Assembly (NCBI RefSeq): GCF_033807575.1
Contig: NC_084725.1
Span: 7,413,001-7,477,000 of the forward strand
Length of the DNA stretch: 64,000 bases
From: Cydia pomonella
Taxonomy: Eukaryota; Arthropoda; Insecta; Lepidoptera; Tortricidae
Direction: 5' to 3'
Positions 10,960-22,883 of the stretch are shown piece after piece. How positions within the stretch are numbered: the stretch's first letter is position 1; every line of letters starts with the position of its first letter. Made by a program: the position numbers and the translations under genes. The notes beneath the pieces were generated by a model that had not been told where the DNA came from, searched no databases, and saw nothing but the letters and a program-made list of their open reading frames with translations.

Positions 10960-12480
10960 TAGGTTATAGACTTTGACGTATGACGTCACAGCTCAAACTC
11001 GCGCTGACTTCAGCGCTGGCGCGATTCCATTGTTTTTTAGGATTGAGTTGAAAATACGTGGCGACCTTGATCTTGTGTGGTACATTACATGTGTTGACGT
11101 CATTTGTGCCCCACTGGTTTAGAGACCATTGTGTAGAGGATGCTCCAAATGTTACGGCGAAAACAATACGTAGTTGGTAATTTTATTGAAAACCAGTGTC
11201 TTTCCATTCTGCGTATTTTGTTACTTACATCGCCAAAGAGATATAGTAGTAGTAGTATAGTCTACAGAAAAAGTTTCGAGAACGAAATGCAAATATTGGT
11301 AATTGAAATGGTGCATGCTGGAAACACTATTTTATTCTTTCGATTTTTGATTAAAAGTCTCAAATTGAAACGAGCTTTTATGTAACACAAAATATTGTAT
11401 AGGTACGAGTAGGTATATAATTTGGGCAGATATTATTGACGGCAATTGGGACGTGGCTGATGTTGACTTGAAAGATATTATACTCAAAACACCCGAAAAA
11501 CGTTTCAATTCAATAAAAAAATTATATCATTAATCAATATTACCATGCCATTAAACAATATTGGCCTACTCAATAACAAAACTATAGAGCAGTGTTATAC
11601 AGGTTCTTCCAACGAGTATAACGCCTAAATTAAATTTATATATGGCGTGTGTGCCTGCCGCAAAATCAAACAATCTTTAAACCCCAATTGACCAACCAAA
11701 TACCAAAGCAGCATAACCACACGAACGCATATTTGACTCACGTATAAATACTCCTTAGTGTGAAGCGTCGCGTGCAGGCATGCCAATCATTTGGCCTCTT
11801 GTTACACACACCATACATCATGGCGCTAAACAAAACTGCACTTTAAACATAAATTGACCTAAGTCCACTTAAAAGTTTAAGCAATTTTAAGTTTCTACCC
11901 TTGGAAATTAGGTATATAATCGTGTGAGAAGTGACATATGAGAATTCTTTTTAGTTTTAGGGTGTGGGAATGAGAGCCCTCGAATCGAGGGCCACTTAGA
12001 ACGTTCCTGGACCGTTGAGATTCTTTCGTAAACAGGAACGTAGGGTTATAATTATAATACGAAAAATTGTGTCATGAAAATATTTGTTAGTTGTCGGTTA
12101 CAACATTATTTGTAGCAAAAGTAGTTTGAACAAAAAGTTATAAATTATGATTTATAATGTGTATATATGAGACTGATAATCAGATAGAGATCTTTATTTG
12201 CATCCAAGCACACTTTTACATCATGGTAAGAAAATAGAATAGAGAGCGTTTATTCGTGGCAAAATAAAAGAAGAAAACAAAACGTAACACAACATATAAA
12301 CCACGAAATGGTCCTGACTCAACATGGTGCTAGCCTGGGCCATGTAAAAAAATACACATCATTATTATAACAAACAAGTTGGAACAGAAATGAGTAACAA
12401 TTCACAACGAATTTATAAATATACATTAAAAGAATGGTGGCGATAAATCTAAAAATCGTGAACGCGTCTAACTTTGGTTA
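10960..12480. other. Intron, nothing firmly recognised
   Basis: Contains TATATGGCGTGTGTGCC near 11640 and ACACACACCATAC near 11803, which could be eroded ends of a DNA element of about 180 bp. A TAG-type trinucleotide run lies near 11245. The 81-codon open frame at 11140-11385 has no domain. Confidence 0.35.
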
Positions 12481-12537
12481 AGTGACAGCTAAAAATGTAT
12501 ATTCAGGGGTGTTCAGTTATCTCTGCAACTGACTGTA
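12481..12537. repeat. MITE terminus
   Basis: TTATCTCTGCAACTGACTGT is the inverse of ACAGTCAGCTGCAGAGATAA at 9060 and resembles the ends of the element at 21070-21210. Likely an eroded copy. Confidence 0.4.
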
Positions 12538-12610
12538 CATAGTGTACATGGCTCTACTGTAGAGAAAATAATACTATTGGGCTTTTCGCAACATGTTGTT
12601 CTGAATTTTT

Positions 12611-12870
12611 GACGACCGGTTTGGCCTAGTGGGTAGTGACCCTACCTACGAAGCTGATGGTCCCGGGTTCAAATCCTGGTAAGGGCATGTATTTGTGTGA
12701 TGAGCATGGATATTTGTTCCTGAGTCATGGGTGTTTTCTATGTATTTAAGTATTTATATATTATATATATCGTTGTCTAAGTACCCTCAACACAAGCCTT
12801 ATTGAGCTTACTGTGGGACTGAATTTGTGTAATAATGTCCTGTAATATTTATTATTATTTATTTATAATT
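12611..12870 (+). mobile_element. tRNA-derived SINE, full length or nearly so
   Basis: The head GGCCTAGTGGGTAGTGACCC and CCCGGGTTCAAATCCTGG match the A and B boxes of a tRNA-type RNA polymerase III promoter. The body has GTTGTCTAAGTACCC and GAGCTTACTGTGGGACT; the tail is TGTCCTGTAATATTTATT and AT-rich. Minus-strand relatives are at 33113 and 37200, and a tail fragment is at 55501. Confidence 0.8.
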
Positions 12871-13061
12871 GTTAACTTATATTGTTTTTATTGGCCTCCT
12901 AAAATTGGCCGGATGCATTAATAAAATAATATTATTTCTTGATTTATTTTTGAATGGAATCGTAATTTTGTAGTTCCAGTTACCAGTTCAAGTTTTTAGG
13001 CAAAGTAATACATTTTTCAAAATTCAAATATTACCTTGATATCTTCTGTGTTGCACATGTA

Positions 13062-13160
13062 CCGGTCCAATTTAAACAATGCTTATAAGATATCACAGCG
13101 ATACGCTACCGATCTGTCAGTATCAAAAGTGGCATTTCTTCAATCAAAAACGTCGGGCCG
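13062..13160. repeat. MITE, GGCCCAATTCGA family (diverged copy)
   Basis: GGTCCAATTTAAAC at one end and AAAACGTCGGGCCG at the other, with the internal signature GTCAGTATCAAAAGTGGC. Shared with copies near 26015, 26204 and 28978. Confidence 0.5.
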
Positions 13161-13969
13161 TATCTTACATGAATACGATGTTTTGCTATATATCAATAAT
13201 TAATATGAAATGAATGACTTCATCGCTATTGAATTAGTCGATGACCACAAACAACCCATTTTTTTACAAAGTCGGAAATGAGTCATTGATAAAGCGAAGT
13301 AAATTATCCCATTCGTCTTTTATAATAACTACAACAAACAATTTAACTTGTTTTCATCTCATTTGGGTTTGGATCTTAATCGGACGGATTAAGAACTATA
13401 TTACAGTGTTCATGTTAAAGTTTAAATATTATTATACAAGGTCATATTAAAATAAATAGCACAAGCTAGATGTGCCTACATCCTCTGTACGTGCCTAATA
13501 GAAATAAGTACATACATAACATATATTATATGACGTTTGATATTTCCATCTTACTTATAAATTACTTTTTACAGAGTATACCTAGTACTTAGTCTCATTA
13601 ATTTCGGTTTTACGAAACTATGTGTGTTATTTTTTTTTTTTAGATTCAACGTCGAGTTTTTCTGCGTAAATAAACACTATTGATTGGCTACACCGCCTAC
13701 ACCAACAGAATTAATACCTGGAGTCGATAATTTTTATTTTATTTAAAAAATACCTGTTAGATATTTTCTCATTTCTCACTTCGCGTGTAAAACAATATAT
13801 ATACATGTTGTACTAAATTTTTTTATGCATATACTTTACACATAAATTAGTTTTTTTTTAAAGTTGAATTTTCAAAGACCCTGAATCCAGTTTTTTTTAC
13901 CGGATGACTAACCGATTACGCCGGTTTAATGTTCTCCCGAGCTCTGTTTAAAGTTTTTGCATACTATAC
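13161..13969. other. Intron, nothing recognised
   Basis: Very AT-rich; the 69-codon open frame at 13241-13450 has no recognisable motif. Confidence 0.4.
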
Positions 13970-14130
13970 ACGTGAGCCGGCTCCGATGATACAGCGGGCA
14001 GTCGTGCCGCGACCTTTCGTTTATCACCACGCGCAACGCAATACAATTACAAACCAATCATATTCATAAATAAAACGGAACGTCATTAAAAAAAAAAACA
14101 AAATTAAAAAATAAGCGCGCGCTTTGGACC
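13970..14130 (+). promoter_or_regulatory. Candidate internal promoter region 1
   Basis: A CG-rich block (CACGTGAGCCGGCTCCG, GTCGTGCCGCGACC, CACGCGCAACGC) stands out from AT-rich intron and directly precedes a possible non-coding first exon. No clear TATA or initiator can be assigned. This is an inference from base composition and from the motif shared with 32600-32621. Confidence 0.35.
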
Positions 14131-14325
14131 CGCGCGCTAGTGTTGTGCTTTCGAGTGCTTATGCTAATTAGTGTTGTGGGTTCGGATACGATTTACCGCG
14201 AATCGATGATGTAACTTACTGAATGATTCCTTTGTTGATCGAAACCAGTGTGAAACAGTGTACAAGAAACTGTAACAGTGTGTTAGTGACACGCTAATTG
14301 AGGAATACCTGTAACTGCTAACTAG
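14131..14325 (+). other. Candidate non-coding first exon
   Basis: Starts in CGCGCGCTAGTGTTGTG, is followed by 5'-UTR-like sequence with short interrupted ATG frames, and ends at CTAG|GTATGT, a strong insect donor at 14326. Any ATG frame inside stops before the donor, so it would be untranslated. If real, it could splice to the ankyrin exon at 56548 (translation then from a Met in that exon) or to an unseen exon. The exact 5' end is unknown. Confidence 0.35.
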
Positions 14326-15945
14326 GTATGTTTATATAAAGATTAACATAGAAATCGCAAATTCATTGTTTATAAAATTTTCTGTATATGCACAAACTCT
14401 GGTGCGTCTGTGGCGGTTCGCCAAAATTTATAATTAGACCGGTAGCGGGAGGAATTTTAAATTTTCTCTGCGTTGTATTTAGCGACGGGCTATTTTTGTG
14501 ATCCTTACATGTTATTCCATGAGTCAAATTTCCACTTATAGGAACTCTGATGACAGTCTTGAGTCAGCGCTAGCTATATTTTGCTTATTCCTTAGTAGTT
14601 GTAATATTAAAAGATACCAAAACGAGTAAGACCTGTTTGCGTTACCGCCTACTCGTATTGAAACATTGAAACACACCTATTTTGACGGCGCAATCAGCCA
14701 AAAGTGCATTGTGCTGACCTTTGGCAACACTACGTAATCTTAAAAAAAAACGTCAATTGCATTGCGTTATATACCTACGAATTTTATAGAAAATCGACTG
14801 TTGTGTTTAGATAATAAGAACCTTTATGCATTTTCGGGGCTTCATAGTGATTGCATTAGTCCAATCAACAAGGACGAAATTTAGCTTTAAAATAACTTTA
14901 CTAATCATGAAACTTCATACTACTAGCAATAAATTACCTATCTAAGTAAATAGGGCCAAAGAGTTATTGATTGTAATAGAGAATTAAAGTCTAAGATAAA
15001 AACGTGTCCCGCTAGTTTGACAGTTAAAACAGATGGCGGTGTATTGGACCATATGTTTTCTGGCCACTAAATTGTCAAATGTCAAATTATGACACCCAAA
15101 ATTACCTCGTTTCGCTTTCAACTTCGAAGCACTAAATTGTCTTAGACTTTCCACATTAAATCGTTGATAGAGCTATTAACAAATCCAGTGAAGAATGTTC
15201 TGATAACACAATGTTTTAATTCTGTAAATTAGGTATTAATTCTGTAAAACCGCTGTTTCATAGAACAAATGAAAAGTTACCCAAACTATCAGCAAAACAG
15301 TTGAAATTTGAAAGAAAAATGCCTGATGCTCTCACACAACCCGATTCGTTCGGACTACCTTTATGTTCGAAGTTCGAATATAGCCTTCGAAAAGTTCGTA
15401 TTTTGATTACGGCTTGGTGATGTAATGTGGCCAGTCCGACCTCATGTTCGCGTGCTCACACTGGAACAGGTTTAACCTATGCCACCCACTAATAACGCTT
15501 TAACTATCTATCAAACGCATAAATACTTATTACGTTTTTCCATCAAGCTTTTTACTATAGCCCTTTTGAAAAAAAGAGCGTAAACGACAGTGTTTTTCAT
15601 ATGAAAATATTTCATTTCGTAATGAATGGTAGTATGTAGGTTGTATGCCAGGTTTGATAGATAACATCGCAGCCTGCACGTACTGAGCTGTGCAAATAGT
15701 TGTCAAGTTATATTTAAATCTTGTTAGAGAATATTCCAGTCTCAAGGGTTAGCCTTTGTTTATGTATGAAAGTGGCTGATGGATAGAAGATGGATATCTA
15801 CGTTTATGGTTGAGAAAGTTGTCGACAGACTTTTACTACATTCATTAACACCTTACGAGTGACCTCTGATTTCAAGGGATTGTAAGCAACTATGAACTGT
15901 ACAGTAATATTTTATAATATTTATAACTGTGGTGCTTAAATAACT
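14326..15945. other. Intron, nothing firmly recognised
   Basis: AT-rich. The 71-codon open frame at 15530-15745 (minus) has no domain. TTTGACAGTTAAAACAGATG near 15017 and TTGTCAAATGTCAAATTATG near 15072 could be weak MITE arms. Confidence 0.35.
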
Positions 15946-16190
15946 AAATAAACATGATATCATCATCACCACCTGAGGCATTACTGCCGCGGGTGGACCT
16001 TAGCCTGGTCAAACAAATCTCTCCAGACCGATCTATTCGTGGCTTCCTTCTCCAACTTGTCACTCCTGATATCCTTCTAGATCGGCCTTCTAGAAGGCGT
16101 TTGGGTACTCTGGCTTGGTCCGTTCGTAACACGTGCCGTGCCCGTCGCAGGCGTCCGATCTTTATGGTCTTAATGACGTTTTGTACATTT
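15946..16190 (-). pseudogene. LINE C-terminal remnant, minus strand
   Basis: On the minus strand the frame contains LRRARHVLRTDQARVPKRLL, close to the LGHV.RM...R.PKR.LEG signature near the C-terminus of RTE/CR1-like LINE polyproteins. It continues through GVTSWRRKPRIDR. Only about 80 codons remain. Confidence 0.45.
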
Positions 16191-16644
16191 GGTATAGCTC
16201 GTGGTTATAACTTATTCACCATCTCGCATCGGTCGGTGAGTATGGACCTTAGTATGGTTTTGTACGGAAGAAGTAAAAAATACACATAATAAAATATGAA
16301 TAATCCGCCGAATCCTCTTTCTTCATCGAGTTTAATCATCGAGGTCCTCTTTTGTATAAAGCACAGATCAACTCCAGTTTATTTACATAGTCAGTTACGA
16401 CAGTTACCTAAACACTATTTTAGTTAAAAACAAAGAATACAAAGGGCTTAATGGTAAATACAGCATTTTGCCTGCATAATCATTTCCATTTTGTTTTCGG
16501 CATATAGGTACAGGACACTTCGAGCCGATTTGGCCCAGGTAAATTAAAGTCATTTAAACCCAAAAAGGGAATAGCCTCGGAATGAGAGATTATATTAGGC
16601 GGAACACTCGTATGCACCTTCATTACGGTGTTATAGAGGTTTTC
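16191..16644. other. Intron, nothing recognised
   Basis: AT-rich with no pairing repeat seen. Confidence 0.35.
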
Positions 16645-16913
16645 TTAAGAGGAAAGGGGACGATCTATTCTCCATACGTAGTCCTCATTTTCCTCCTTTG
16701 ATATTGACATTATGGAAAATATTTTTCCAGAATGTTATGTATTTTAGTCATAACTCTTATAATATTGAAAAAATTAAACAGTCGGGCATAGCTATGACTA
16801 AAATACATAATTGTGTAAAAATAGTTTCAATAATGTTAATATCCAGAGAGGAACACGGGGACTACGTTTGTATGGAAAGGCGGTTTCGGGGCGGTCGTCC
16901 CCTTTCGTCTTAA
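16645..16913. mobile_element. TTAA-flanked MITE (piggyBac-like)
   Basis: TTAA at 16645-16648 and at 16910-16913 flank ends GAGGAAAGGGGACG and CGTCCCCTTTCGTC, which are inverted repeats; the inner TACGTAGTCCTC and GGGGACTACGT also pair. TTAA duplication is the hallmark of piggyBac-type insertion. Non-coding. Confidence 0.7.
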
Positions 16914-17055
16914 AATTCACCGGAAATGACTTGTGTGCGTCGGAAGTTATTCAAATGTCATAAAAATCAGTTTTTCGCGGATGTCAAGGTTTCTATAGCC
17001 TCATGCTGTTTTGCATCTAAGTAGGAACAGTGAAGCATAAAATATGCATAAAGTT

Positions 17056-17480
17056 ATATTGGGTCATTACCTATGAAATTGGCCTTTTTTGTTCAGAAGT
17101 ATTAGTCATGTCATAGTTTATTTATTTTAATAGTAACTTCGAAGTATTTTTTAATTTCATTAGTGCGCTACATAACAACGATTTTACATACAATTATTTG
17201 CTACTTTTATTGTTTTATGTATTCAGAATACCGCCCTGAAAACAGCTATTTTCATGTGCTGCCGGCTCGAGTATTTAAATGACTTATATTTTTCTGACGA
17301 GACAGTAAAAAAAAAATGAGATAGAAAATGCGCCTTAAAAATGTCTTAGATTACTGGCAAAAATTTGTTTGGTTTGAAAATGCCATCACAAAATAATCCG
17401 CAAAATTCATTGTATGAAAAATCGAATTTCGTTAAAGTTCTCCATACAAAACGCCAATTTCATAGGTAATGACCTAATAT
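17056..17480. mobile_element. MITE with ~30-bp terminal inverted repeats
   Basis: Left ATTGGGTCATTACCTATGAA and right TTCATAGGTAATGACCTAAT are almost perfect inverse copies, continuing into ATTGGC and GCCAAT. 425 bp, no coding capacity. Confidence 0.75.
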
Positions 17481-18773
17481 TTCAGACATGTTTTCATGCG
17501 GTCAGCCGTTTTCAAGATAGAGGGCACAGAAAGCGTAGTGGACAGCTAAACGTATACTGCCACCCTTCATTTGCTTGGGCCATTTGGTGTATTTTCATGT
17601 GAACGGGTCAAGGCAACTCCACCCTCACTTATGTAAAACTTGAGTATAAGAACTTGAATATATTTGTTACACTGACATGGTAGTAAAACGATAGTAGTTT
17701 AATGTAGCTGGTAGTTTAACGGACACTTTTTCCTTGTTAGTTATGACCTAGGGCGTAGCTTTGTCGTATAACCCTCTTCATCATAAAACTTTACAAACCT
17801 CAATTAGTTAATTTATGTTTTATCCCTTTCTTACTAACACAAAAGTCGAAATGACTTACTAAGACAAATGATTAATAGCTAATTGAGGATAACGTCATTA
17901 GTATTTGATAACCTTACGCACAAAAAGTCAAGCTTTTAAATTACTGCGGATTTTTTCATATAAAACCTCCTCCTGTTGGGAAGTGTTAAAAATTCAGCCC
18001 ATGTCAACCATAAACGCGAATAGATGAACACCTCATTCATTAAGATCGGATTAGTAATTACAACGCTACGGTATAACACACGACAATAAACAAAATCTGA
18101 ATTTTATCTGCAAATAATTCGTCATATGTAATCTAATCATCACATAAATAATCTACGTCTATGAGTTGATGTACCTATACAAACTGTTATATGTAGGTAC
18201 ATATTTATTATGTGGTTTCCTTGATTACACATTACACATATAATTATTAATTATCCTTACATATAGAAAGCCAAGAGTATAAGAAAGCCTTATCAGTACC
18301 TATAAGCGCATTATACACGGTCGACCGCGATTTTATTACAAGGATTTAAGGAATGTGTGACCAATAAAAACAAATAAAAACTTGGGACTTCCACAGAAAA
18401 TATTTTTCTTCTGTAGACCCCTGTTTAACTTTTCTATTCTCTTTTCTTCTATTAGAGCTACTATGAGGCTGTCTCTTAATATGCTTACGATGGTGGTTTA
18501 TACTCATGATGGATTTTAATTAAAGTTTTAATAATATACCTAAGCATGAAACATCCATGACTGATTTCGCATTTTAATGCTATAGTTGGAGGATGTGATC
18601 GTCGTTATCATGTGTCATTGAGCCCCGACCTTCACATAAACATTGTAGGTACCTTGTTGCATAAACATATTTATCGTAATTTTAGATATAATGCTAGCTC
18701 TAGTTAGAGGAATACTATTGATTTGTACTTTAAGACAAAATACCTAAAGGCAGACATGACGACAAAAACAATT
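17481..18773. other. Intron, nothing recognised
   Basis: AT-rich, no open frame of note. Confidence 0.4.
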
Positions 18774-18926
18774 AGAGTCAGACCAAGATAAGTTGGCAGC
18801 GCTTTTGGTAGCCCAGACGGTGCAAGTGTTATATTAATCGTCAAACTATGAAATTATGACGTTTAGTTAAAACTTGCACCGACTGGACTATCAAAATAGC
18901 TGCCAACTTATCATGGTCTGACTCTA
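18774..18926. repeat. Palindromic MITE, family B copy 1
   Basis: AGAGTCAGACCAAGATAAGT pairs with ACTTATCATGGTCTGACTCT; inner GACGGTGCAAGT pairs with ACTTGCACCG. The same family occurs at 57025-57178. Confidence 0.8.
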
Positions 18927-19107
18927 CCTATTTGCTTTTACAATTATTATTTTTTGTGTCTTGACTAGCTGTAGCAGATTTATGTAGACTGAATTGTGAA
19001 GGACGAAAACGGGCACATCAGGATATTCAAAACATAAAACGTTAAGATTCTTCAATTTGAAATTCAAGGTTTTCCAAGGAACTACAGTAGAGGTTCTTCA
19101 ATTAAGG

Positions 19108-19200
19108 ATTTATTTATTTATTTAATCTTTATTGCATATAAGAAAACACACTGTACAAAAGACGAACTTAATGCCATAAGGCATTCTCTACCAGTCAACC
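19108..19200 (-). repeat. LINE 3' end, minus strand
   Basis: In minus orientation it reads GTAGAGAATGCCTTATGGCA, then a polyadenylation-like AATAAA region and (TAAA)n. Same family as the + strand tail at 23835-23926. Confidence 0.65.
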
Positions 19201-19278
19201 TTTACTCAAGACAGATAAGTTGTAGGCGGCACGGCAGGATTGTACCTATACACTGTTTAAAGACCTGTCTTCAAAGGA

Positions 19279-19356
19279 TCGGCAACACTACTGGAGTGGC
19301 AGGTGTCCGTAGGCTAGACCGCTTACCACAAGGCGTGCCGTAAGCTTGTTTACCAT
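19279..19356. repeat. Fragment of a common lepidopteran repeat
   Basis: GGCAACACTACTGGAGTGGC, AGGTGTCCGTAGGC and CGCTTACCACAAGGCG match a LINE/SINE tail motif widespread in Lepidoptera. Family name not certain. Confidence 0.5.
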
Positions 19357-19725
19357 TTGACACCGACGTGGTATAAAAAACTTACTGTGTAGTTTTTGCG
19401 GTTTTAGCAGGTCTTCAGTTCGTATTCAGGATCTTTTCCTTTTCAAGCGTCTGGTAAAGCCTGACCTTATTATCTTATGTTTTACACGCTCATGTATAGG
19501 TAATATCAGTGTACGCTCAGTGGTCCGAAAATAAGCGGCCTAGGGATAACAATAGACTGTAAGTCACTAGCGGTGGAAATTATGACACTGGATAAACGAT
19601 GGAAAATTCAACATTCTATTATGATTAGCTGTTATATTGGTAGTGTATTTAAATTTTATATTAATACGGACGTCTGCTGACGGTAAATGTTCGGTAAATA
19701 TTGATAAATATTCGTCATCTGCTAA

Positions 19726-19800
19726 ATCTCGGTAGCTCATTTTGTAGAGCGGCGGGCTGGTTCTGGAGGCGCGAGCCTTGCCCGGGGCAGTATTTTTTAT
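19726..19800 (+). repeat. tRNA-like SINE head fragment
   Basis: GGTAGCTCATTTTGTAGAGC resembles the D-arm/A box of a tRNA (TAGCTCAGTTGGTAGAGC). The following CGGCGGGCTGG and GCGAGCCTTGCCCGGGGCAG is the usual body of a lepidopteran SINE. The B box is degenerate. The 141-codon minus-strand frame across it is not considered a gene. Confidence 0.5.
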
Positions 19801-20086
19801 TCCTTCCAATTTCTCCTTTATTGGTAGTACATGTACATATACATGGTAGTATTTTTTCACCCAAAGCCGATATGGTCTACGAGCATATGTATGTCTAAGT
19901 CTTTGGCACAGCTTCCAGCCATTCCGTTGATACATTACAATGTTCAATGCTTGGGGTGTCCTTAGATTCGTCCCAGTTGTGAGAGTATTCAAATTGCCTT
20001 CACACTTTAATTCGACTTGTTGATGTGCCTTATTTGTTTACCAAAAAAATATTTACATGTGGAACGAATTGAAATACACGTGTATA

Positions 20087-20341
20087 TACTAGAGCAGGGG
20101 TTAACAAATGGCGGAACGCGGTCCGGATCCGGACCGACCTATTTGATGCGGACCTTAAATAAACAGCAGTTTGTATTAATGAGTACGTAATTTAATAAAA
20201 TGTATCCACCGCTTTGTCTTTGCTGCCGTCAATTCAACAACGAATTCGCTTTTTAAACTCAAGTAGAAACGGACCGCGATGGTCTTTTTATTTAAAAAAC
20301 CGGACCCCTGAAGAAATTAATTGGTGATCCCTGGACTAGAG
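20087..20341. mobile_element. Non-autonomous hAT-like element with target duplication
   Basis: Element 20095-20333: it starts CAGGGGTTAACAAATGGCGG and ends TTGGTGATCCCTG, a typical Charlie-type hAT inverted terminus (CAGGG...CCCTG). Flanks TACTAGAG (20087-20094) and GACTAGAG (20334-20341) are an 8-bp target duplication with one mismatch. The subterminal GCGGTCCGGATCCGGACCG is palindromic. 239 bp, no coding capacity. Confidence 0.75.
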
Positions 20342-21069
20342 CAACACTACCATACTCTAGGCCGCCAACTTTTAGTTTTATACAAGTTTATTTAAAATTA
20401 AATGGTACATAATCACGCGAATTAGCCTCAAGGCACTATGAACGAAATTTAGACTTAATACTAAATATGAACTTAAAATAACTGCTGGGATAAAAACATT
20501 TTGAGGTCAGATAGAAACGGTTGTTAGACTGCGTTTACACTCACTATTAGCCAAAAAAGTGAATTTGGCACGGTCGGTCTGTTCTGCCTAAAAATGTGTT
20601 GACATGTGTAGATACAACAAATAACCGTATAGTTTCTTCAGATGTTTTTAACGTGTAACCCTTTATTGTCAAGATTTAAAAAATACACAGTCCAAGAATT
20701 TAAAGTCCTAAATATTCTGCATAGAAAAAGAAATACAAAAAGATGTAGGGTTTCCATTCTTGCCATATTTATAATATCTGAGTGTGCCCCATAAAGGGTT
20801 AAAGTATCTGTACTTTAAGGACGAGATCTGTCTCGTGAATGAGATTATATTATGTATGTATAGTGTAAGTTATTTTGTATTATTACGTATATATATATAC
20901 CTAGAAAATATGTATGTATACCTAGAAATTGCAAGGCAAAACAAAACTAACGCTGATTAAAAATGATGATTGACATTTAAGTATTATATTTGCAAAAGAA
21001 TCGTTATTAGAATCATACCAATCTAGTATGCTTATTTAATTCACTTCCAAAAAGGTAGAATTTGTTCGG
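20342..21069. other. Intron, nothing recognised
   Basis: AT-rich, no gene or paired repeat seen. Confidence 0.4.
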
Positions 21070-21210
21070 GTACAGTCAAGTGTAAAAATATGGGAGTACA
21101 CACTTACTCAAAAATGTCCCATAGCATCTTATTCCAGTGTAATAAGAGTGTAAATAGTACCATATTTATGAGGAGATTCTCTCGATACATATTTTTGCAA
21201 CTGACTGTAC
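21070..21210. repeat. MITE with ACAGTCA termini
   Basis: GTACAGTCAAGTGTAAAAATATG pairs, with mismatches, with CATATTTTTGCAACTGACTGTAC in positions 21070-21092 and 21188-21210; about 141 bp. Confidence 0.65.
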
Positions 21211-21229
21211 CTATAGTTTTTTTTATATT

Positions 21230-21867
21230 ATCATCAGACCAGAGTACGTAGCCAACATGCCAATAGTTTACGCTCCGTTACGCTCATTTGGAAGAGTTAT
21301 AGAGAGACACAAAGCGTATCGTTAGCGCAAGCGATTGTCTTCCTGAGAATAGTTTCGGAGAAATTTGACCTGAATCTGCAGTGTGAACATAGCCTTATGC
21401 TGCAGTGCGAATGATCTATCTAAAATTCACACAAGCCACGTTTTGTAAGCAATAATTTACAACTAGCAATTGGCATTTTACCACAGATTAATAATATGTG
21501 GCATTTTACATTGCGTACCGTACGTTCAAATTACGCTCCTTATTATACAGAAGACGAGAACACTTTAGTTTTTTGTTGAAGTAATCATGTGTTTGATAAT
21601 ATGTAATATAAATGATGCAATATTGCTGGCCCTGAGGCCAAGTTCCCTGAACAAAATTACTTGATAGTCCGTTTACTAGCTTAATAGCCGAACTTTTTAT
21701 ATCATACCTGGGAGCCTAGCCAAGGTGACGATCGCTTGCGCTTCGACAACGAAATGCTTTGTGTCTCTCTATCACTCTTCCATATTAGTGCGACAGTGAC
21801 AGTTGTGTTTCGTTCGCTACGGAGCGTAAACTATTGGCATGTTGGCTGCGCACCCTGGTCTGATGAT
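21230..21867. repeat. Large foldback element, about 638 bp
   Basis: The outer 21230-21277 is the inverse of 21820-21867 (ATCATCAGACC with GGTCTGATGAT; GCCAACATGCCAATAG with CTATTGGCATGTTGGC). The inner arms also pair (AGAGAGACACAAAGC with GCTTTGTGTCTCTCT; GCGCAAGCGAT with ATCGCTTGCGC). The shorter 26600-26753 element has the same termini. Confidence 0.75.
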
Positions 21868-22684
21868 TCTATAAATTAATTCTAATTCTAATAACGATAC
21901 TTTTACAAATATAATATTTAAATATTTTAAGAATGTCCGTTGTTTTAATATACTGAACTTAGTAATTAGTACTTAATTATATTCTATTAATATGTCTGCT
22001 ATGAGGTACGCTTAAATTTTTATCTTGACTATATTTAATGACAAAGAAACAAACACTAAGAATTAAATTATTTATATAGACATCCTTCGTTAAGTTTCAA
22101 TTTTTATATTATTTTATTTTATCCCAATATTCCCAATCACTGGCAAGGATAATGTCATAGGGCTCATCTGTATTGTAAGGCAGAAAAGACCACCTTATAA
22201 TCATCATTTTTTTGCAGTTTTATTACGTACAATTTTTAAAACTTAAATGGGTATAAGGCTCGAATTGTAGACTTTTTTAAATCTAGTCCGTTAAAGGGTT
22301 AAACATAAGGTTTTTTTCTGCTATGCCTGGCTCAAATTATAGTTAAAATAAATCGTCATCAATGTCTGCATTGACAAATTCTAATGCCACATCTATTTGA
22401 TAGAAGCTACTGGAACATGTCTAAGACTAGTCACTAGTGTTGTTTAACATCATAGACGCGAAGCATCTGCTCGTGAACAATAACAAGTAACTTCAGCTCT
22501 TACCAAGTGAACCTATATTATTGTTTTGCTAAGTAATAATAGTATGTAAACACTTCCTATGCAAAATCTAAGTTACTTTAGCAGCGATTTTAGAGCCGAT
22601 TTTTTGTTTCGTTAGATTTCGGTAAAATTTGGTGAATAGATAGATTTCTCTATGTCTAAATAGGTCCTTTATGTATTACCTTTT
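21868..22684. other. Intron, nothing recognised
   Basis: AT-rich, no gene or paired repeat seen. Confidence 0.4.
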
Positions 22685-22883
22685 ACCAGTACCCCTAGTG
22701 TAAATAAAGTCCATTTTGAAACGTGACGTACGCGTTTGCGTTTAGTCTCATTTTGTATTGGATTTAGAAAGAGCGCGCCAAGCGGGACGTTTTGGAAACT
22801 CAAAATCCTATACAAAATGAGACTTAACGCAAACGCGTAAGTCACGTTTCGCTGTCGAATTTATTTACACTAGGGGTACTGGT
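22685..22883. mobile_element. Palindromic MITE, family C copy 1
   Basis: Ends ACCAGTACCCCTAGTGTAAA and TTTACACTAGGGGTACTGGT are perfect inverse copies; inner ACGCGTTTGCGTTTAGTCTC pairs with GAGACTTAACGCAAACGCGT. The spacer GCGCGCCAAGCGGGACG gives it a direction. Copy 2 at 30233 is inverted. Confidence 0.8.

Noticed and set aside
9057..12537. Inverted ACAGTCAG.TGCAGAGATAA ends 3.5 kb apart, as if bounding one large element
   Set aside because: No transposase or other shared structure between; two separate eroded MITE ends are more likely.
19567..19992. 141-codon minus-strand open frame
   Set aside because: Crosses a SINE head fragment; no domain and no splice or start support.
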